This document shows, one piece after another, positions 35,440-47,956 of a DNA stretch of 64,000 nt. The DNA is taken from positions 434,001-498,000 of the forward strand of contig BGZK01000090.1 in assembly GCA_005406025.1 (NCBI GenBank), given 5' to 3'. Below the pieces are notes generated by a model that was not told the origin of the DNA, did not search any database, and saw only the letters and a list, made by a program, of their open reading frames with translations. Source of the DNA: Eumeta japonica. Its lineage: Eukaryota > Arthropoda > Insecta > Lepidoptera > Psychidae. A program made the translations under genes and the position numbers. How positions within the stretch are numbered: position 1 is the stretch's first letter; the number at the start of each line of letters is the position of its first letter.

Positions 35440-37555
35440 GGAAATGATCGAAATACATTTTTAAGACTCTAAAATGTCGACGGCTGATGTAAACTCGATT
35501 TTCCCAAAATAGATTGAAAACAGTAACGTATCAATATAAAAAAAATTCAAAGTGGGAAATAAAAAATAAATAGAATATAAAGCAGGACTGTGGTAATTGT
35601 ATTAAAACTCATGGAATTTATCAAAATACATAGAATCTAAGATAACCCATCCTGGTCACCAGTCAAATTAACTTGACTCACACTAGACACATATTTGAAT
35701 CTCTGCTCAATATCAGAAAATTGTATTAAGTTACTAACAGTTATAAACTACTAGACGCGCTCATCAGTCGCGAGAGTTATTATGTTCACGTATTTCCTTT
35801 GACCTTTAACTTCTGTTAGCCGAAATGTTCTCGATCGATCAATCAGAAGCCACAGAGTTGGGAAATTATCGACATTACAAAAACAATACATTATCCGTGT
35901 GTTGTATCAGATCTTTATTCACTCCACTGCTCCGAGGGATACCCTCCTGCAATCTTTTTATTTCAGCTAAAGAAGTCTTCCATGCCGGTTCAGTTGAGAT
36001 TGAACAGCCCCGATCCGAACTGGGCTTACTTCAGATGAAAAATATTTTTATTTCGTAGTTTTGTTTAATAAATAATCTTTGAAACACATCAATATCATAT
36101 TCAGAATGTAAAGTTCGAAGTTTTTCTACTTTTTATAATTACCACTCGTGTCGCAAAGCAGTTATCAATAAAGAAGAACGGCCAAGAAACTTGAGGATAG
36201 CTTATTTCGAACTAAAATTATACAGAATCACAATCATATATAAAAATATGTTAAGAAGTAGGAAGGTAGGAAGTCGAGCTCAATTTCTGCTTTTATAATT
36301 TTTTTTTATATTTCATACGGTGGCATTGATCAATATTATTTTGTTTGTATATTTGACTGTTTATACGGTACTGACAGAAGTTTATTAAGATTCTAACTAT
36401 ATTACAATGTAATAATATATAGGAAATTAATACCGTGTGTAATAGACAACAACCACAAGGACGCAATGTCACTACGTAATCGTCTGTCGCCGACGGCACA
36501 TCTGTTTATAAATGCAGCATTGCTGAGCAAAGCCATCACACGATATATTAATATACCGGCTGTATTACATACGGGTTTGAATTTAAATTATTCCGTTGTC
36601 GCTAAAATTTGACATCGAACCTTAGGATAGCTTAGGAGTGCTTTAAGTTCTAGACGGTTTATACATAAGGCACACAATGAATTTCCTTTTCTTTATATCG
36701 GGCAATGCTCACTATCAATTTGATTCAGCCCTATTCTCCACTTCAATTGTGTTTTCGCTGTGGTTCTTTTTACGGTTTTACTTCAAAATCTCGATTTATG
36801 TTCTAAACTACGCTTTCGGATCCGTTATATTGAATTTATCATTCGTCTATGAATTCTATGGGTCTTAAAATATAAGAATAATCTTGCTTTAAAAGTGAAG
36901 AAACGCCATACAAATTTGGACCTCCCATTTCACCTTTTTTGGTGACTGTGAAATACATTTGAATGAATATTTCTCTATTAAAAACGATATTAAATAATAT
37001 TTTTAATGACTCTTACTTAAAACACTAATGGTCTTCTATTCAAACTCAATGCCTTTTTTACCATCTTTTGGCGTTAATTCGCAAGAAATTTTCAACTACG
37101 TTTTTTTTATTAAAAAAAGTCAAATACAAATTTATATAACTCTAACCATACTTATTGGTTTGATGACACGGCGTAAGTATAAATTGTCAATGTGGTTTCT
37201 GGAGTGTGGATTAAATCATCTCATGATATCGTATCACTGAAGGGAAGGAGGGTACTCTAAGAAAAGAAAGTAAGATTCGTACTGCGCGCGTGCGCGATTG
37301 GATGTTGTTATGGAAATATTATCCAATCCTCAAAATAAGGTTTATGAGTAATCGGCGTCTAAAGTAAAAAGAGTTAAAAAAAATGACAGTAATTCAAGCA
37401 AAAATAAGTATAAGCACACCTGACCAAATGATTAACAAATATTTAATGTACACAAAATTATTTAAAGAAAGCATCTCATTTAATAGATCTTCAAAAAAAC
37501 ATTGGGTTCGATGATTTTTACAAATTTACTATGTACATAGAATAAAACGCAATTC
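35440..37555. other. No gene recognised
   Basis: A 77-codon frame at 35825-36058 is more balanced in composition than its surroundings and includes ELGNYRHYKNNTLSVCC. I suspect that it is a repeat read-through but cannot show it from this window. The rest is AT-rich. Confidence 0.35.
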
Positions 37556-37619
37556 TTTTTTATTCAAACAAAATCAATTTTATTACTCTCAGAACATGTT
37601 ACTGCAACTGCTTACTTAA

Positions 37620-39250
37620 AATTAAATTAAAGAGTCACTACTGAACAAATTGTTCATGTTTAGTACCAGAGTTATCTTCCCTGTTTACAAGGTCAAGTTC
37701 ATCATCTTGTTCAACAATGAAATCTGGGGTACCCCAAAACCTTTAAGATCATCTTCAATAAGGTCATTCCTCTTTAAATTCTTGTAGAAATCCTGGCAAT
37801 ACTTTTGAAATATAACACGTAAGAGATTTTATATCTTTCAACTTAACAACAGTAATTTTTTTTCCATCAGGGCACAGAGGTTCCAACTAATTACTTGTAA
37901 ATTCTGTTGGACGTCCTTTTGTTTTTGGGCATATATCAAGTTGTTGATAGTTGTCATTGTAACTTCGTTTAATAAATACTGAGTACATTTTATCTTTTTC
38001 TATGACGAATTCTCATGTTTTTAACCAATTAATTTCTTCTTCATTGATATCAGTTTTGCGGTTTACTATACATTTTTCTATTTTCCTACTTGATACAAAA
38101 TCTTCTGATTTCATTCTCACGACTTTAATGGGTTTTTTTCTAAAATCTGCAATTACATCCATGTATTCTTGTAGTATATAGATTCGTTGACGTATTTTCA
38201 GACTGGTTTCTATTTTTAAAAAGTCGGTATCGTGGGGAAAAAGGTATATCCGGGTTTTAAATATTTGAAACAGAAGGTTTTAAGAGAAGGATGGTCCTGA
38301 GACAAGCTTTTAGCAGCATTACAATTTGTATGTTTCTATTTTGTCCCCCACGACTGTCGCTCCAGAGTAAGAAGTCAGTTGATCTGGTTTTAAATGAGTT
38401 TTAATATATTTTAGTAGGCATGAACTAGTCAGTCCAAGCCTACTCCAAGTCTCCTGAGCACCACGGCTTGATCTGCATCTTTGATAATGTATTCTAAGTG
38501 CAGTTATTTTAAACTTTGGATGACTTTTGTGGATTTATCTGTAATGTCTTTACAAACATTTCTCTGCAAACCTGTATATTGGCCAAAACATATTATCTAC
38601 CAAATTCTTTTTTTTTTATTAATATTTAGGTTCTATTGTTATATAAGACCGTTTTTTTTTTGGAAATTGTTTCAAACAAGCTGCTATATAATTTGCCTGT
38701 GCATTATACGAACCCAAATGAATTTATTACATTTTACGAATTCATTAGACTCAGATTCTCTTTTTTCTCTGAAAACTAGTTTTGTACATTTTCTACTGCA
38801 GTTACAAGAAAAATATCGAAAATCTTTTACCTCTACTTTTTTTTATTTTGGCCAGTAATATATGTTTTATTGGAATACTTTTTTCTTTTTCTTTCGCTTC
38901 GATTGTCATTCCCATTCAATTTTATCCCTTTCTACGGACGCCCCTTTCAAACCATTTTATTGGAAGTATAAGCTGGAATCTTTAAAGTGGTGGTAAGATT
39001 AGTTGTAATCGTACTGGGAACTAACACATGGACTCCATAAATCTCTATAGAACGCCATAAAAATTTTGAATAACTTCAGGAGAAGATTCAGGTGCCGGCT
39101 GGTCACTATTTTGTCTTGAATCAGGGAAAAATGAAGGATCATTAAGACTATCATCCGCGTCATTTAAAATATCTAACAATGCTCTTGTCCTAAGCGTCAT
39201 CACTGCAACTTCTGAAAAAAACAATTCTTCGTATCCAATCAAAGAATCCG
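37620..39250 (-). pseudogene. Broken multicopy ORF resembling DUF7869 proteins
   Basis: On the minus strand, pieces in several frames occur in order. First is an acidic, Ser/Pro-rich start (39242-39045: LNDADDSLNDPSFFPDSR). Next is CNCSRKCTKLVFREKRE near 38765-38815. Then comes YSGATVVGDKIETYKL near 38330-38380, where intact relatives have a YSDSCGGQN-like block. KVVRMKSEDFVS is near 38095-38130, and a Lys-rich end is near 37700. From memory, this order resembles arthropod proteins with DUF7869, found in many copies per genome. I do not know a biochemical activity for them. The many stops show that this copy is dead. A 29-base repeat array begins 400 bases upstream. Confidence 0.5.
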
Positions 39251-39661
39251 TGGGTCAAATCATTTTCATATCTTCTGTAACTTGATCTGTTAAATACAAA
39301 CAACATACATTATTATTTAATAAAATTTAAATAAATGAAATAAATTGCCATTACAGTAATTCAATTTGTTTTATTTTAGACCAATTAATTCGTGTAACAT
39401 AAATTATATTCGAATTTACTAATTTTGCTGTAAAAGTAAGCCTCTTATTTTATTTTATAGTTATACATACGCTTAAAATAATGATGAATTACTATCCTAT
39501 ACACATTAAATTAGTAGATAATAAACAGCTAATAAACTATATCTGATTTACCTCCGGGTATTTGTCGATTTGACACTGACAAATATTGACACTTGACCAT
39601 TTACAATTCTGCAAAACTGTTCCATTGTAGTTGGATATAGGTTTATTGTATATAGCGTAAT

Positions 39662-40079
39662 GTAAAAATGATTCATGACATTTGAATCATTTCAGAAATA
39701 CATTTGTATTATACATTTAACAAGTAAAAATGATCCAACCCGTTTGGATCATATATGCTGTTTGCTTGTCCTAAAGATAACTCGTGACTTAAATAAGCAA
39801 AAATGTTCCAAACAGTTTGAATCATGATTACATTATAACAAAATTAGGTATAAATTGAAATTGTAGATATTGCAATAAAGATCCTAATATCTTGGATTAT
39901 TTTTGCGTTTTGCGTTACTGCAAGTTATTAAATGTGGGTTGGATATAAATATAAAAACCGTCATTTCTTGTGATAAAACTAGATGGATCATTTTGGTATA
40001 ATAAAACGTTATATTTTCTTGACTAGTTTGGATGACTTATCTCATTTTTTTGAACATTTGTGGGTTGGACCGTTTTTGC
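39662..40079. repeat. Array of five 29-base semi-palindromes
   Basis: Copies at 39662-39690, 39724-39752 and 39797-39825 (+) and 39878-39906 and 40052-40079 (inverted) share the form GYAAAAATGATCCAA, a 3-5 base spacer, then TTTGGATCAT. The unit is itself nearly palindromic. Copy starts are 62 to 174 bases apart, with unrelated sequence between. Partial matches lie near 39978-40045. There is no cas gene, and spacer length is irregular, so this is not CRISPR. Confidence 0.65.
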
Positions 40080-40109
40080 ATAACAACGTCCAATTAGTAT
40101 GCGCGTGAG

Positions 40110-41480
40110 CAACACTCTTAGTACGCGCGTAGAAAACTTCGCTTGCCTTGGAAATATCTGCTACAACTTCCATATTTTAATGAGCTCATAGATTGAAGAC
40201 ACTAATTGGTACAAACATAGAATGTGACCCGTGTTTACTTCACCATAAAATACATAATCTTATTCCGGATTTGTCGAAATTGGCTGAATAATGTCAGAGC
40301 TCACAAGTAGAATATTGCAACATAAAATTTGTAAAGGGGCAATTATAAGAGAATTTCTTGTTCAGAGTAGCGATTAGAGCAGAACATTTAACAGTGGGTC
40401 ACAGGTGTTTGGATTTTGAATCTGTACAAATGAAAACTTGCTTATGCGTTATTTATTGAATTTGTGATTTTTTATTTGAACGGTGCGGAAAATTGTTATT
40501 ACTAATGGAATTCACTGATAAATTTAAGTAAATAAGAAAATGTAATACTGATTCACAAAAAAAAAAACCCTAAAAAGATATTAATCCACGCGTACGTCAG
40601 AGCGACAACTCGGATAGTTCAGACTAAATATTCAACAATAACCATCTTTTAATGGCCGGACTACCGGGGGTCGGCGGGCAATCAATCTTTACTGCATCCA
40701 TTTCACTCCATTGAACTGAGAAATCTATTGATGTCAGTAATGGATTTACGAAAACATCAATTTGTCTATCGTACACCAAAGATTAGAGACACAATAGACC
40801 AACGTCTGTATAGAGCGTGAGTTCATTATGGTTTTTAAAACATATTCGCCTTCGTCCTAGATCAAGAAGAGCTCATTTATTTAGAGAGATTAAGGAAATG
40901 AACTTGAGAGCTCTTTTATTACCTAAAGAAACCTTTACACGATAAAGAACGACTGGGATATTGCAATTTGTATAAAAGTTTATGTGTTCAGACTACTCAT
41001 TCTGAACATTTCTGACTTTCTATCCGGTTTTAAGTAGGCCTCACATGAATCACCCCGTATTTATCATATCCATTGAAATCATTATAGTTAACAGATTCAA
41101 TACACCTATAAAACTCCTATAATTTCAATAGACTATTACTGCTTTGCGTATTACCCATTAACGTTACGTGGATGATGCCGTCTTAGCTGGTTAAACTGCC
41201 AATGGGTAATCGCTGTACACTGAACGTATAAATAAAAAGGAAATCACTTTTAGAATAAGACTATGTTTTTGTGGTTAAGGTTACACAATCTACTAAACAT
41301 CCTTGGTAAATTTAATACCCTTAAACGAGCAATTCTTGTATATATATAATTTGAATCTAGGAAACAGCTCCAACGATTTCCATGAACTTTAGTGTAGGGA
41401 GGCTTTGGGGGGCGATAAATCAAACTAGCTAGGTATCATTTTTATAAAAACTCATTTTGTTCGTGTTCTCAGGCAATGAA
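40110..41480. other. No gene recognised
   Basis: AT-rich. ATTACCCATT at about 41150-41160 and its inverse AATGGGTAAT at about 41200-41210 form a loose inverted repeat. Confidence 0.4.
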
Positions 41481-41514
41481 TTAGATTAAGAACGTAAATT
41501 TTGCCACCACCGAG

Positions 41515-41592
41515 AAGTTTATAAGAGCACAGTTGGGAAATCGAGCGGTCCCAAATCCAGAAGACCTCTGTTCGATTCCACATGGTTCATTT
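41515..41592 (+). repeat. tRNA-like SINE remnant (box B)
   Basis: TGTTCGATTCC matches the RNA polymerase III box B (GGTTCGANTCC) except at one base. It is preceded by TCGAGCGGTCCCAAATCC. I cannot fold the stretch into a cloverleaf, so I call a SINE or tRNA remnant rather than a tRNA gene. Confidence 0.3.
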
Positions 41593-41599
41593 TTTCAAG

Positions 41600-42880
41600 T
41601 TTTTGTCGTTTTATTTATTTGTTTATATACAAAGGAATATGGATAGTTAAATCACACATCTCAAACTTTTGTATCACATATTCTATTGTATACGGTGTGT
41701 GTTATTTCGCGTAAATTCATTATTGGACGCTTTGCCTGCGCCATACAGCATGTTTCTATTTTAATTTTTAAGTTGTAGTTTTGATAAGGAATGTCGGTCA
41801 AATATTTCATAGATGATACTTGACTTAAGTAATATTTTCTTAGAAATAATATATTCTGTGACAGAACTAAGCCTTTTCGCCAACTTACTGATATGAAGAC
41901 CCAGTTGTTGGCTGTCGACTAAGACTAATGCCGAAGAATACGGGAGCATCGACAAACTCCGAGATAACACGTGCCAGATATTATTGCTTAATAGAAAATA
42001 TATTTCTAATAAATTTCTGTAAATGTAAAACTTTAATATGATGTACCAATTTCAGCTATCAAAATATACAAAATTAATTTTTCAGACAAATATTTGGTTG
42101 TTTAAGTTTAGTGTTCAGACTGCTTTACGTCTGATAGAAAAGAGAGTATTGCTAAAAGATTAAAGTCAATATTTGGTCATGAGCAAGAAGTAGACAGCAA
42201 TAGACGTTATTTTAAAAATGGTGTGATTTTATAATATAGTATATTTATGTTTTGTGATTTTTTGTATTTAATTTATAATACTAATGAGATTACTATTGAT
42301 GTAAAGAAGTGTTATCTGTTCTGATAGGGTCTATAAAAATATTTATATACGTTAAAAAATTTAACAAAGTTCTATTTATTAAAAGGTTAAATGTATGTTA
42401 GGGGGATACCTTGAACCTGAAAAAACTTCTTTACAGTCAAGAATGAAGTTTTTTTTTAATAAATTTTTTTATTCCTTATTTTATATAAATAATGTAAAAT
42501 AAGGAAAAAAATTAAAAATTTATATTTAATATTTTAGGAATAATAAAAATGTAAATACTATTTATTAGAAATTAAATATTAAAAAGTGCGTTATAAATTA
42601 TATAAAACGTAAAAATAATAAAGTTCAAGAGAAAGAGAGAGAGAGATGTCACATGAAGGGGCAAAAGGCTTTTTCGTTATGTTACTATTTCTACCAGTCA
42701 AGTTCCACTGTAAGTTCAGTTACAGAACTTCGTTTCAAAAAGAAATTTTAAGTATACCTGTTACGTTTAAACTAAAACACGATAATATTAGATAAATGAG
42801 ACAATGTGAATACTAATGGTAGGTATCTATAGACATTTTGTGTATCAATGAGATAAACCGATAATGACATAAAATCGTAC
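41600..42880. other. AT-rich DNA, no gene recognised
   Basis: It includes a foldback at 42472-42506 with perfect 12-base arms (TTCCTTATTTTA) and further partial pairing outside. An AG-rich run lies near 42629-42646. Confidence 0.45.
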
Positions 42881-42884
42881 ATAA

Positions 42885-43905
42885 ATGATAATAATAATAT
42901 AAGCTCACGCCTATTTCCCTGAAGGGTAGACAGAGACTACAGATTACCACATGTTATGATCTATGCATATCTCTTAGCTGACCATCCATCAATCTTTTTA
43001 TGCAAGCTCGTCGGTTTCGGTTGCTTAAAATTTGACCCTTTTTAATATGCTACTAATACGGTCTGCATAGGATTTTCTAGGGCGACCAATGCTGACCTTT
43101 CCATGAAACACATTCGGTCTATAGATTTGATTTGCCAGTCTACTTTCATTCATAATTTCCAGAGGGCTTAATCACCACAATATATGTCTTCTTACTCTAG
43201 TCACTACTTCAAACTACATCGCTTGCTGACATCACTGTTCTTAAATCTAAATTTCAGAGACACTCCGCACATATTGTACAGAGAATACATCTCCACCTCA
43301 TGGATTGTATTTTCATTTCTCTTCAGTCATATCCCGCTTTCACTACCAGACATAAGCGTATATAGGGATCAAGACCGAATCGATAGCCAAACACGCTTCT
43401 CGTAAGACACATTTATTATTCATAATAGAAAGAAAGGCTCCATTCTGTTATTTTCCGCATTGACCATCTTTTCAATATCTTTATCATGTTTACCATCATT
43501 TGCAAACGGTACACAAATTATTGTACTGGTTCGACTCTAGCACTTTCTGTATATATATATATATATATATATTTATTATATTCAATCGTACTTTCGCCTC
43601 TTTCAAACACCATCACCTTGGTCTCACTGTCGATTACTTTCATACTTCTTTTCTTCTCTTAATAATTTATTTTAGTTGCTATCTCTTGCAGCTAGCACGC
43701 CGACGGCGCAAGGATTACTTGGTTATCTGCGTACAGGAAGCAATTGACACACAGCCCATTCTTTCTTGGTCCACACTCGTGCTCTTTCAAATCATACAGA
43801 CTATCCATGAATAGGTTGAATAGCCACGGTGAAGTTGCATATCCCTGTCTGAAACACCTGCGGATGTCAAACCAGTCAATAACCAACCAGAACATACCAC
43901 ATAAA
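42885..43905 (-). mobile_element. 5'-truncated copy of the EEP-RT LINE
   Basis: The minus strand reads WLFNLFMDSLYDLKEHECG and CFLYADNQVILAPSAC (43700-43850), the reverse transcriptase core with the catalytic pair changed from DD to DN. After this come KVMVFERG near 43600 and GRPRKSYADRI near 43060-43090. The 3' end carries the family's GAAATAGGCGTGAGCTTATA block followed by an (ATT)n-like tail at 42885-42905. A (AT)n microsatellite at 43549-43572 has expanded inside it. Frames are broken. Confidence 0.8.
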
Positions 43906-43908
43906 TGA

Positions 43909-44050
43909 TTCTCGATCCTGTTCTCGAATTGGAGTCGAAACCAGAACCAGTCTCGGTAATTAAATCATGATGGGGACTGGAGTCTGAATCCTCTTCGCAA
44001 TTGGCCAGACATCGCAGGTGGAACGTGATTGGGATCGGAATAAGAATGAG
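43909..44050 (-). repeat. Degenerate GAATCGRRA-type tandem repeat, copy 3
   Basis: Units such as GAATTGGAGTCGAAACCAG, GGGACTGGAGTCTGAATC and GATTGGGATCGGAATAAG follow one another. This is the same kind of short degenerate unit as at 11.6 and 20.2 kb. It starts where the LINE fragment stops. Confidence 0.45.
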
Positions 44051-44059
44051 AAGCTTTCA

Positions 44060-46735
44060 TATATTACGTCACACGTTAAGAGGGAGAGGGGTCAACAAAT
44101 TATGGCACCGTGCGACTAGGGGAAGGACCACGAGTCAGCTTTTATGACGTCACGTGTATAATTATAAAGTATTAAAACTTCGACTATAACGGAATCCTGT
44201 AAAATATTACCAACCCTATCAAGATTACTATAAGAGTTAAATGTGTTTACGAAGCTTTTTGGCATTTTGCGGCCACGCGAGATCGCACTCGATGTGTCTA
44301 CGCCGTCGCGCGTCGCCGCTTGTGAGATATGCCCAAAAACCAATACAGTTATTGAGATATAGACAAAAGAAGTTTGTAAATATACTGAAATATTTGATTT
44401 ACAGACGTTATTGTATCCCTGTTTTTACATTTTGATGTGTTTCTGACTTAGTATTTACTCGTTTTGTATTCACGTTTATAGATATTAAGGATGGTCATTT
44501 CTTACATTCCATTCATTATGATAGCTTTTTTTGTAGCTTCAGCCGATGCCGACTTCAAAAATAACTAATTATTTAAGTAGATTTTTGAAGGCTGTAATAA
44601 TTTTCATTGAAAAAATAGTTTTAATAAATATTTTAGTTATAAATTTATAAATAATTATGAAGTGCTTTATTGTTTTAATAATTTCTTAATTTAACATTGC
44701 ATAATGTGTTACGTCAAGTCAGAGACAAAAGGTCACACAAATATAACCACATGTGACAAGGTCGTAGCTTATGGTTAACCCCTTATAACAACTGGGAATA
44801 GGATTTGGATCGCGGCAGAAGTTACGTCTTGAAACGTTGGGGTTGTGATCGATGATCATCTACGAAAGCGATCAGTTATAACAATTTATCATCATGGTAG
44901 AAATAACATGCAATGACAAAAAAAAATGAATTATTTACTTTACTACAGATTCATTAATCAAACGTAAATTATATACACATAATAAATACTCGAAGAAGAA
45001 TGTATTTAATATGATTACATAATTTTTGTTTGTCATCAGCTGCCGCTATCTGATGATATCTTGTATACATAAAGAAAATGAATATTAAAAAATAATTATG
45101 ATCGAAAATATTTTTAAAAGAAGGTAGGCGTAGGACATTTCGCTTTGTTAGATTAGGTACGTAAGCCGTGTGGTCATAGATTATAATGTAAGTGTACGTA
45201 GGTGAATGTATTGTCACAGATTAATGAGTTAATTACTATATAGTACTAGCTTCATTGTGCAAATTACTTTCACGGCATCAAACTATAAATTTATTAAAAT
45301 TAAAATAAAATAGATCCATGTCTGTATATTGAAAATGTCAGAAAAAAAATTTTTGGTCAATAATCAGTCAAATGACATTTAGGGGTATCGCATCAATACC
45401 AATTCATTAAATAAAAAAGGATTTTCACTGTTCAATGACTTAATATTTAATCTAAAAAACTGTAAATTATTACCAACGTACAAGGCAGTGAAAATGTATA
45501 CAAGAATATATTCCGTACTCAACTATTGTGAGCTATCGATGAAGGGCGATGAATGAAAAATGTAAAAAGGCAAAATTTTGGCGGAATAATAACATTGTTT
45601 GCCCCAACGCGACAGCTTAATAATCGACTCTCTTAAATAAAATTCTTTTTCTAGCTTTTACCGTTTTTTATTTGTTTGTTCGTCTACCTAATCTTAACTG
45701 ACCTTCAAGCAAAAACATCTAATAATTTAGATAGATAAACTTTCAATGACGTCGGACGATTACGCGGACCGTGTTTTATAAGCTTCTGCATTCAGATAAC
45801 CTGGACGTTCTTAAATTATATTATTGGCGACTTTCAACTGACCTAAAGCTTTAGATAGCTTTCGGTTGTTTACTTTCGGAGTGTAGGACGCCGTCTACCA
45901 AACCTTTTTGCGGTGATTGCATAAACAAACAGAGAGAATAAAAAAAAACCCGGTGTCTATGGAAATTCCAACGCAATAAATTAAGCGAGCGGTTGCTTGG
46001 GCCGTTTCAACTTTTTTCATCAGAACTCTTTTTTTCCTTATTTGTCACTGTAATAATGATTATATATATAATCTATTTAAAATACTTTTTGTAAAGATGA
46101 ATTGTCAAGAGCGTTTATTGGAACGTTTTGTTTGTTAATCCAACAACGTCATAAGTGTTGTAATAATGCATTTTATCGAAATGACATTACCAAGTTTCAT
46201 ATACGAAGCAGCAAATGTTTGAGATATATGATAATGTTCAGCTTATTTTATGCTTTATATATTAATGTTTACAAAGTTATAGACACTTAGGATTATAAAC
46301 GACTCGAATAAAATGTATTTTCTTATCCTACGCCGCCATATTTAGATTAATACTAACCGTTCAGGCTTTCCAGTGCTATTATTACATTTAAGGCAGATTA
46401 AATTTAGCGCTAAAGTAGCTGAAAGTATTGAGTTAGCGTTTACTTGAAGTAAAAATGGTTGCGTCAATAAGGGCGCACAAGATGCAGATATTGAATATTC
46501 AATTGTTCACGCTACCGGCATTAGTTTCGTTTTTCATGTCAGTTAACGATTACTAATATGGCATATTGAGAGCTCTTCTGCTAAACTAAAAGTATGCTGA
46601 ATTACATAATAATACTGACACATTGAACTTTTGTATTCTGTAATTTCTTGGTGATACAGGCTAGAAGATTTTTAAAAAATTGTCAATGTAGGTGAATGCA
46701 ACTTGTATAAATTCTATCTTTGTGTGTGTATATAT
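44060..46735. other. AT-rich DNA, no gene recognised
   Basis: Frames near 44.1-44.4 and 45.0-45.2 kb show no domain. Nothing else is supported. Confidence 0.4.
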
Positions 46736-46739
46736 ATAT

Positions 46740-47560
46740 TTACATTCTGATAGAAGTTGCCTCTGCAGCCTCTCTGTCCTAAACCTTTCCAAATATCGCT
46801 TTCCCGAGCCATTTGCATCCAGCGACTACCATACCTGTAGCTGAAAACGTCTCTCCATATTTTACCTCGCCTCCCTTTTCTCTTTTTCCTGTCCCTTCGT
46901 CTATCCCACTCTGTTAAATGTTTTGTCCATCTGTTATTTATCCTACAAACATGTCCTGCCCAGTGCCATTTGAGTAATCATATTATTTTTACTACACCTA
47001 TTATTTTTGTTTGTCTTCTGATGTCACTGTTGCGAATTTTGTCTGATAATTTTATTCCAAGCGTGTTCCTTTCCATTTTATGTCGACATATAGCTATTCT
47101 TTCTTTGTCCTCTTTTCTTACTGATCACGTCTGACAACCATATGTTAGGCACTGTAATAGTGTTACTTTGTAGATTCGTTACTTTATATTTAGATTCACT
47201 GTATTATTTTTCATTTTTCCTCTCAAGCCTTAGTTGTTTTTCCATGCTAAAGTTATCCTTCGTTGTACTTCTTTTTCAAAACATACTAACTGTCCTAGGT
47301 AAATATATTCTGTTACATCTTCCATTTTTTCGTTTTTTTAAAACAATATCTTGCAAGTCTCCATTGGTTAGAATCTAAGGTTTCATTGTGTTGTGTTCAG
47401 TCTCAATTTGTGGCTTTCCATGACCATGCTCTTTAGCTTTGTTGCGATTTCAGCGAATACTATGATGTCGTCCGTGAATTCTCCGTTAATATTTACTCCT
47501 TTCTTTTTATGGACTTGGCCATACATCTGAATTCAGATTCGAGCGCTACTGAAAAATTTT
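46740..47560 (-). mobile_element. Second LINE type, 3' coding remnant
   Basis: The minus strand shows DIIVFAEIATKLKSMVMESH (47410-47480), the end of a reverse transcriptase core where intact elements have YADDIVLFA. LTYGCQT is near 47130-47150. MERNTLGIKLSDKIRNSDIR then follows near 47020-47085. The C-terminal part (GHI-type block and RWMQMARESDIWKGLGQ) runs to about 46760. The motifs differ from the LINE family at 31.8 kb and resemble RTE/BovB-like or related elements. Stops are frequent. Confidence 0.7.
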
Positions 47561-47956
47561 TTGACGAGAACGGGTCTTCCTGTCCCACTCTCCTTTTTAT
47601 GGGGAACTCTGAACTTTCAAGTTCTAACCGTATTTTGACGTAACATAACGAGTTATTATAATTATGTATGTTAAGTTGAGCTGACTTAAGCTGAGTTCAG
47701 TTGAGCGATCGCAACCACAGTACAGGAGAGTACATAGGTGCAGCTCATTCATATTGTAACTTACTTTTAAGAATTTGCGCGTTTATACTTAGCGAGATAT
47801 AATTGTCATTTATTCACAAAAGAGCTTAGCGAATCTGATGTTCGGATTGAGGTTATGCCTAAAGGGAAAAAAAATATATTTCATTTACCAAATTCATAAT
47901 AAAATATACTTAAACAATGTGCGTGAATCATAAATTCCTGTGAGATTTGTTGATTC

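Noticed and set aside
39662..40079. CRISPR-like array
   Set aside because: Repeats are divergent, in both orientations and irregularly spaced, and the DNA is insect nuclear.
41515..41592. tRNA gene
   Set aside because: It has a box B match, but no acceptor stem or cloverleaf can be formed around it.
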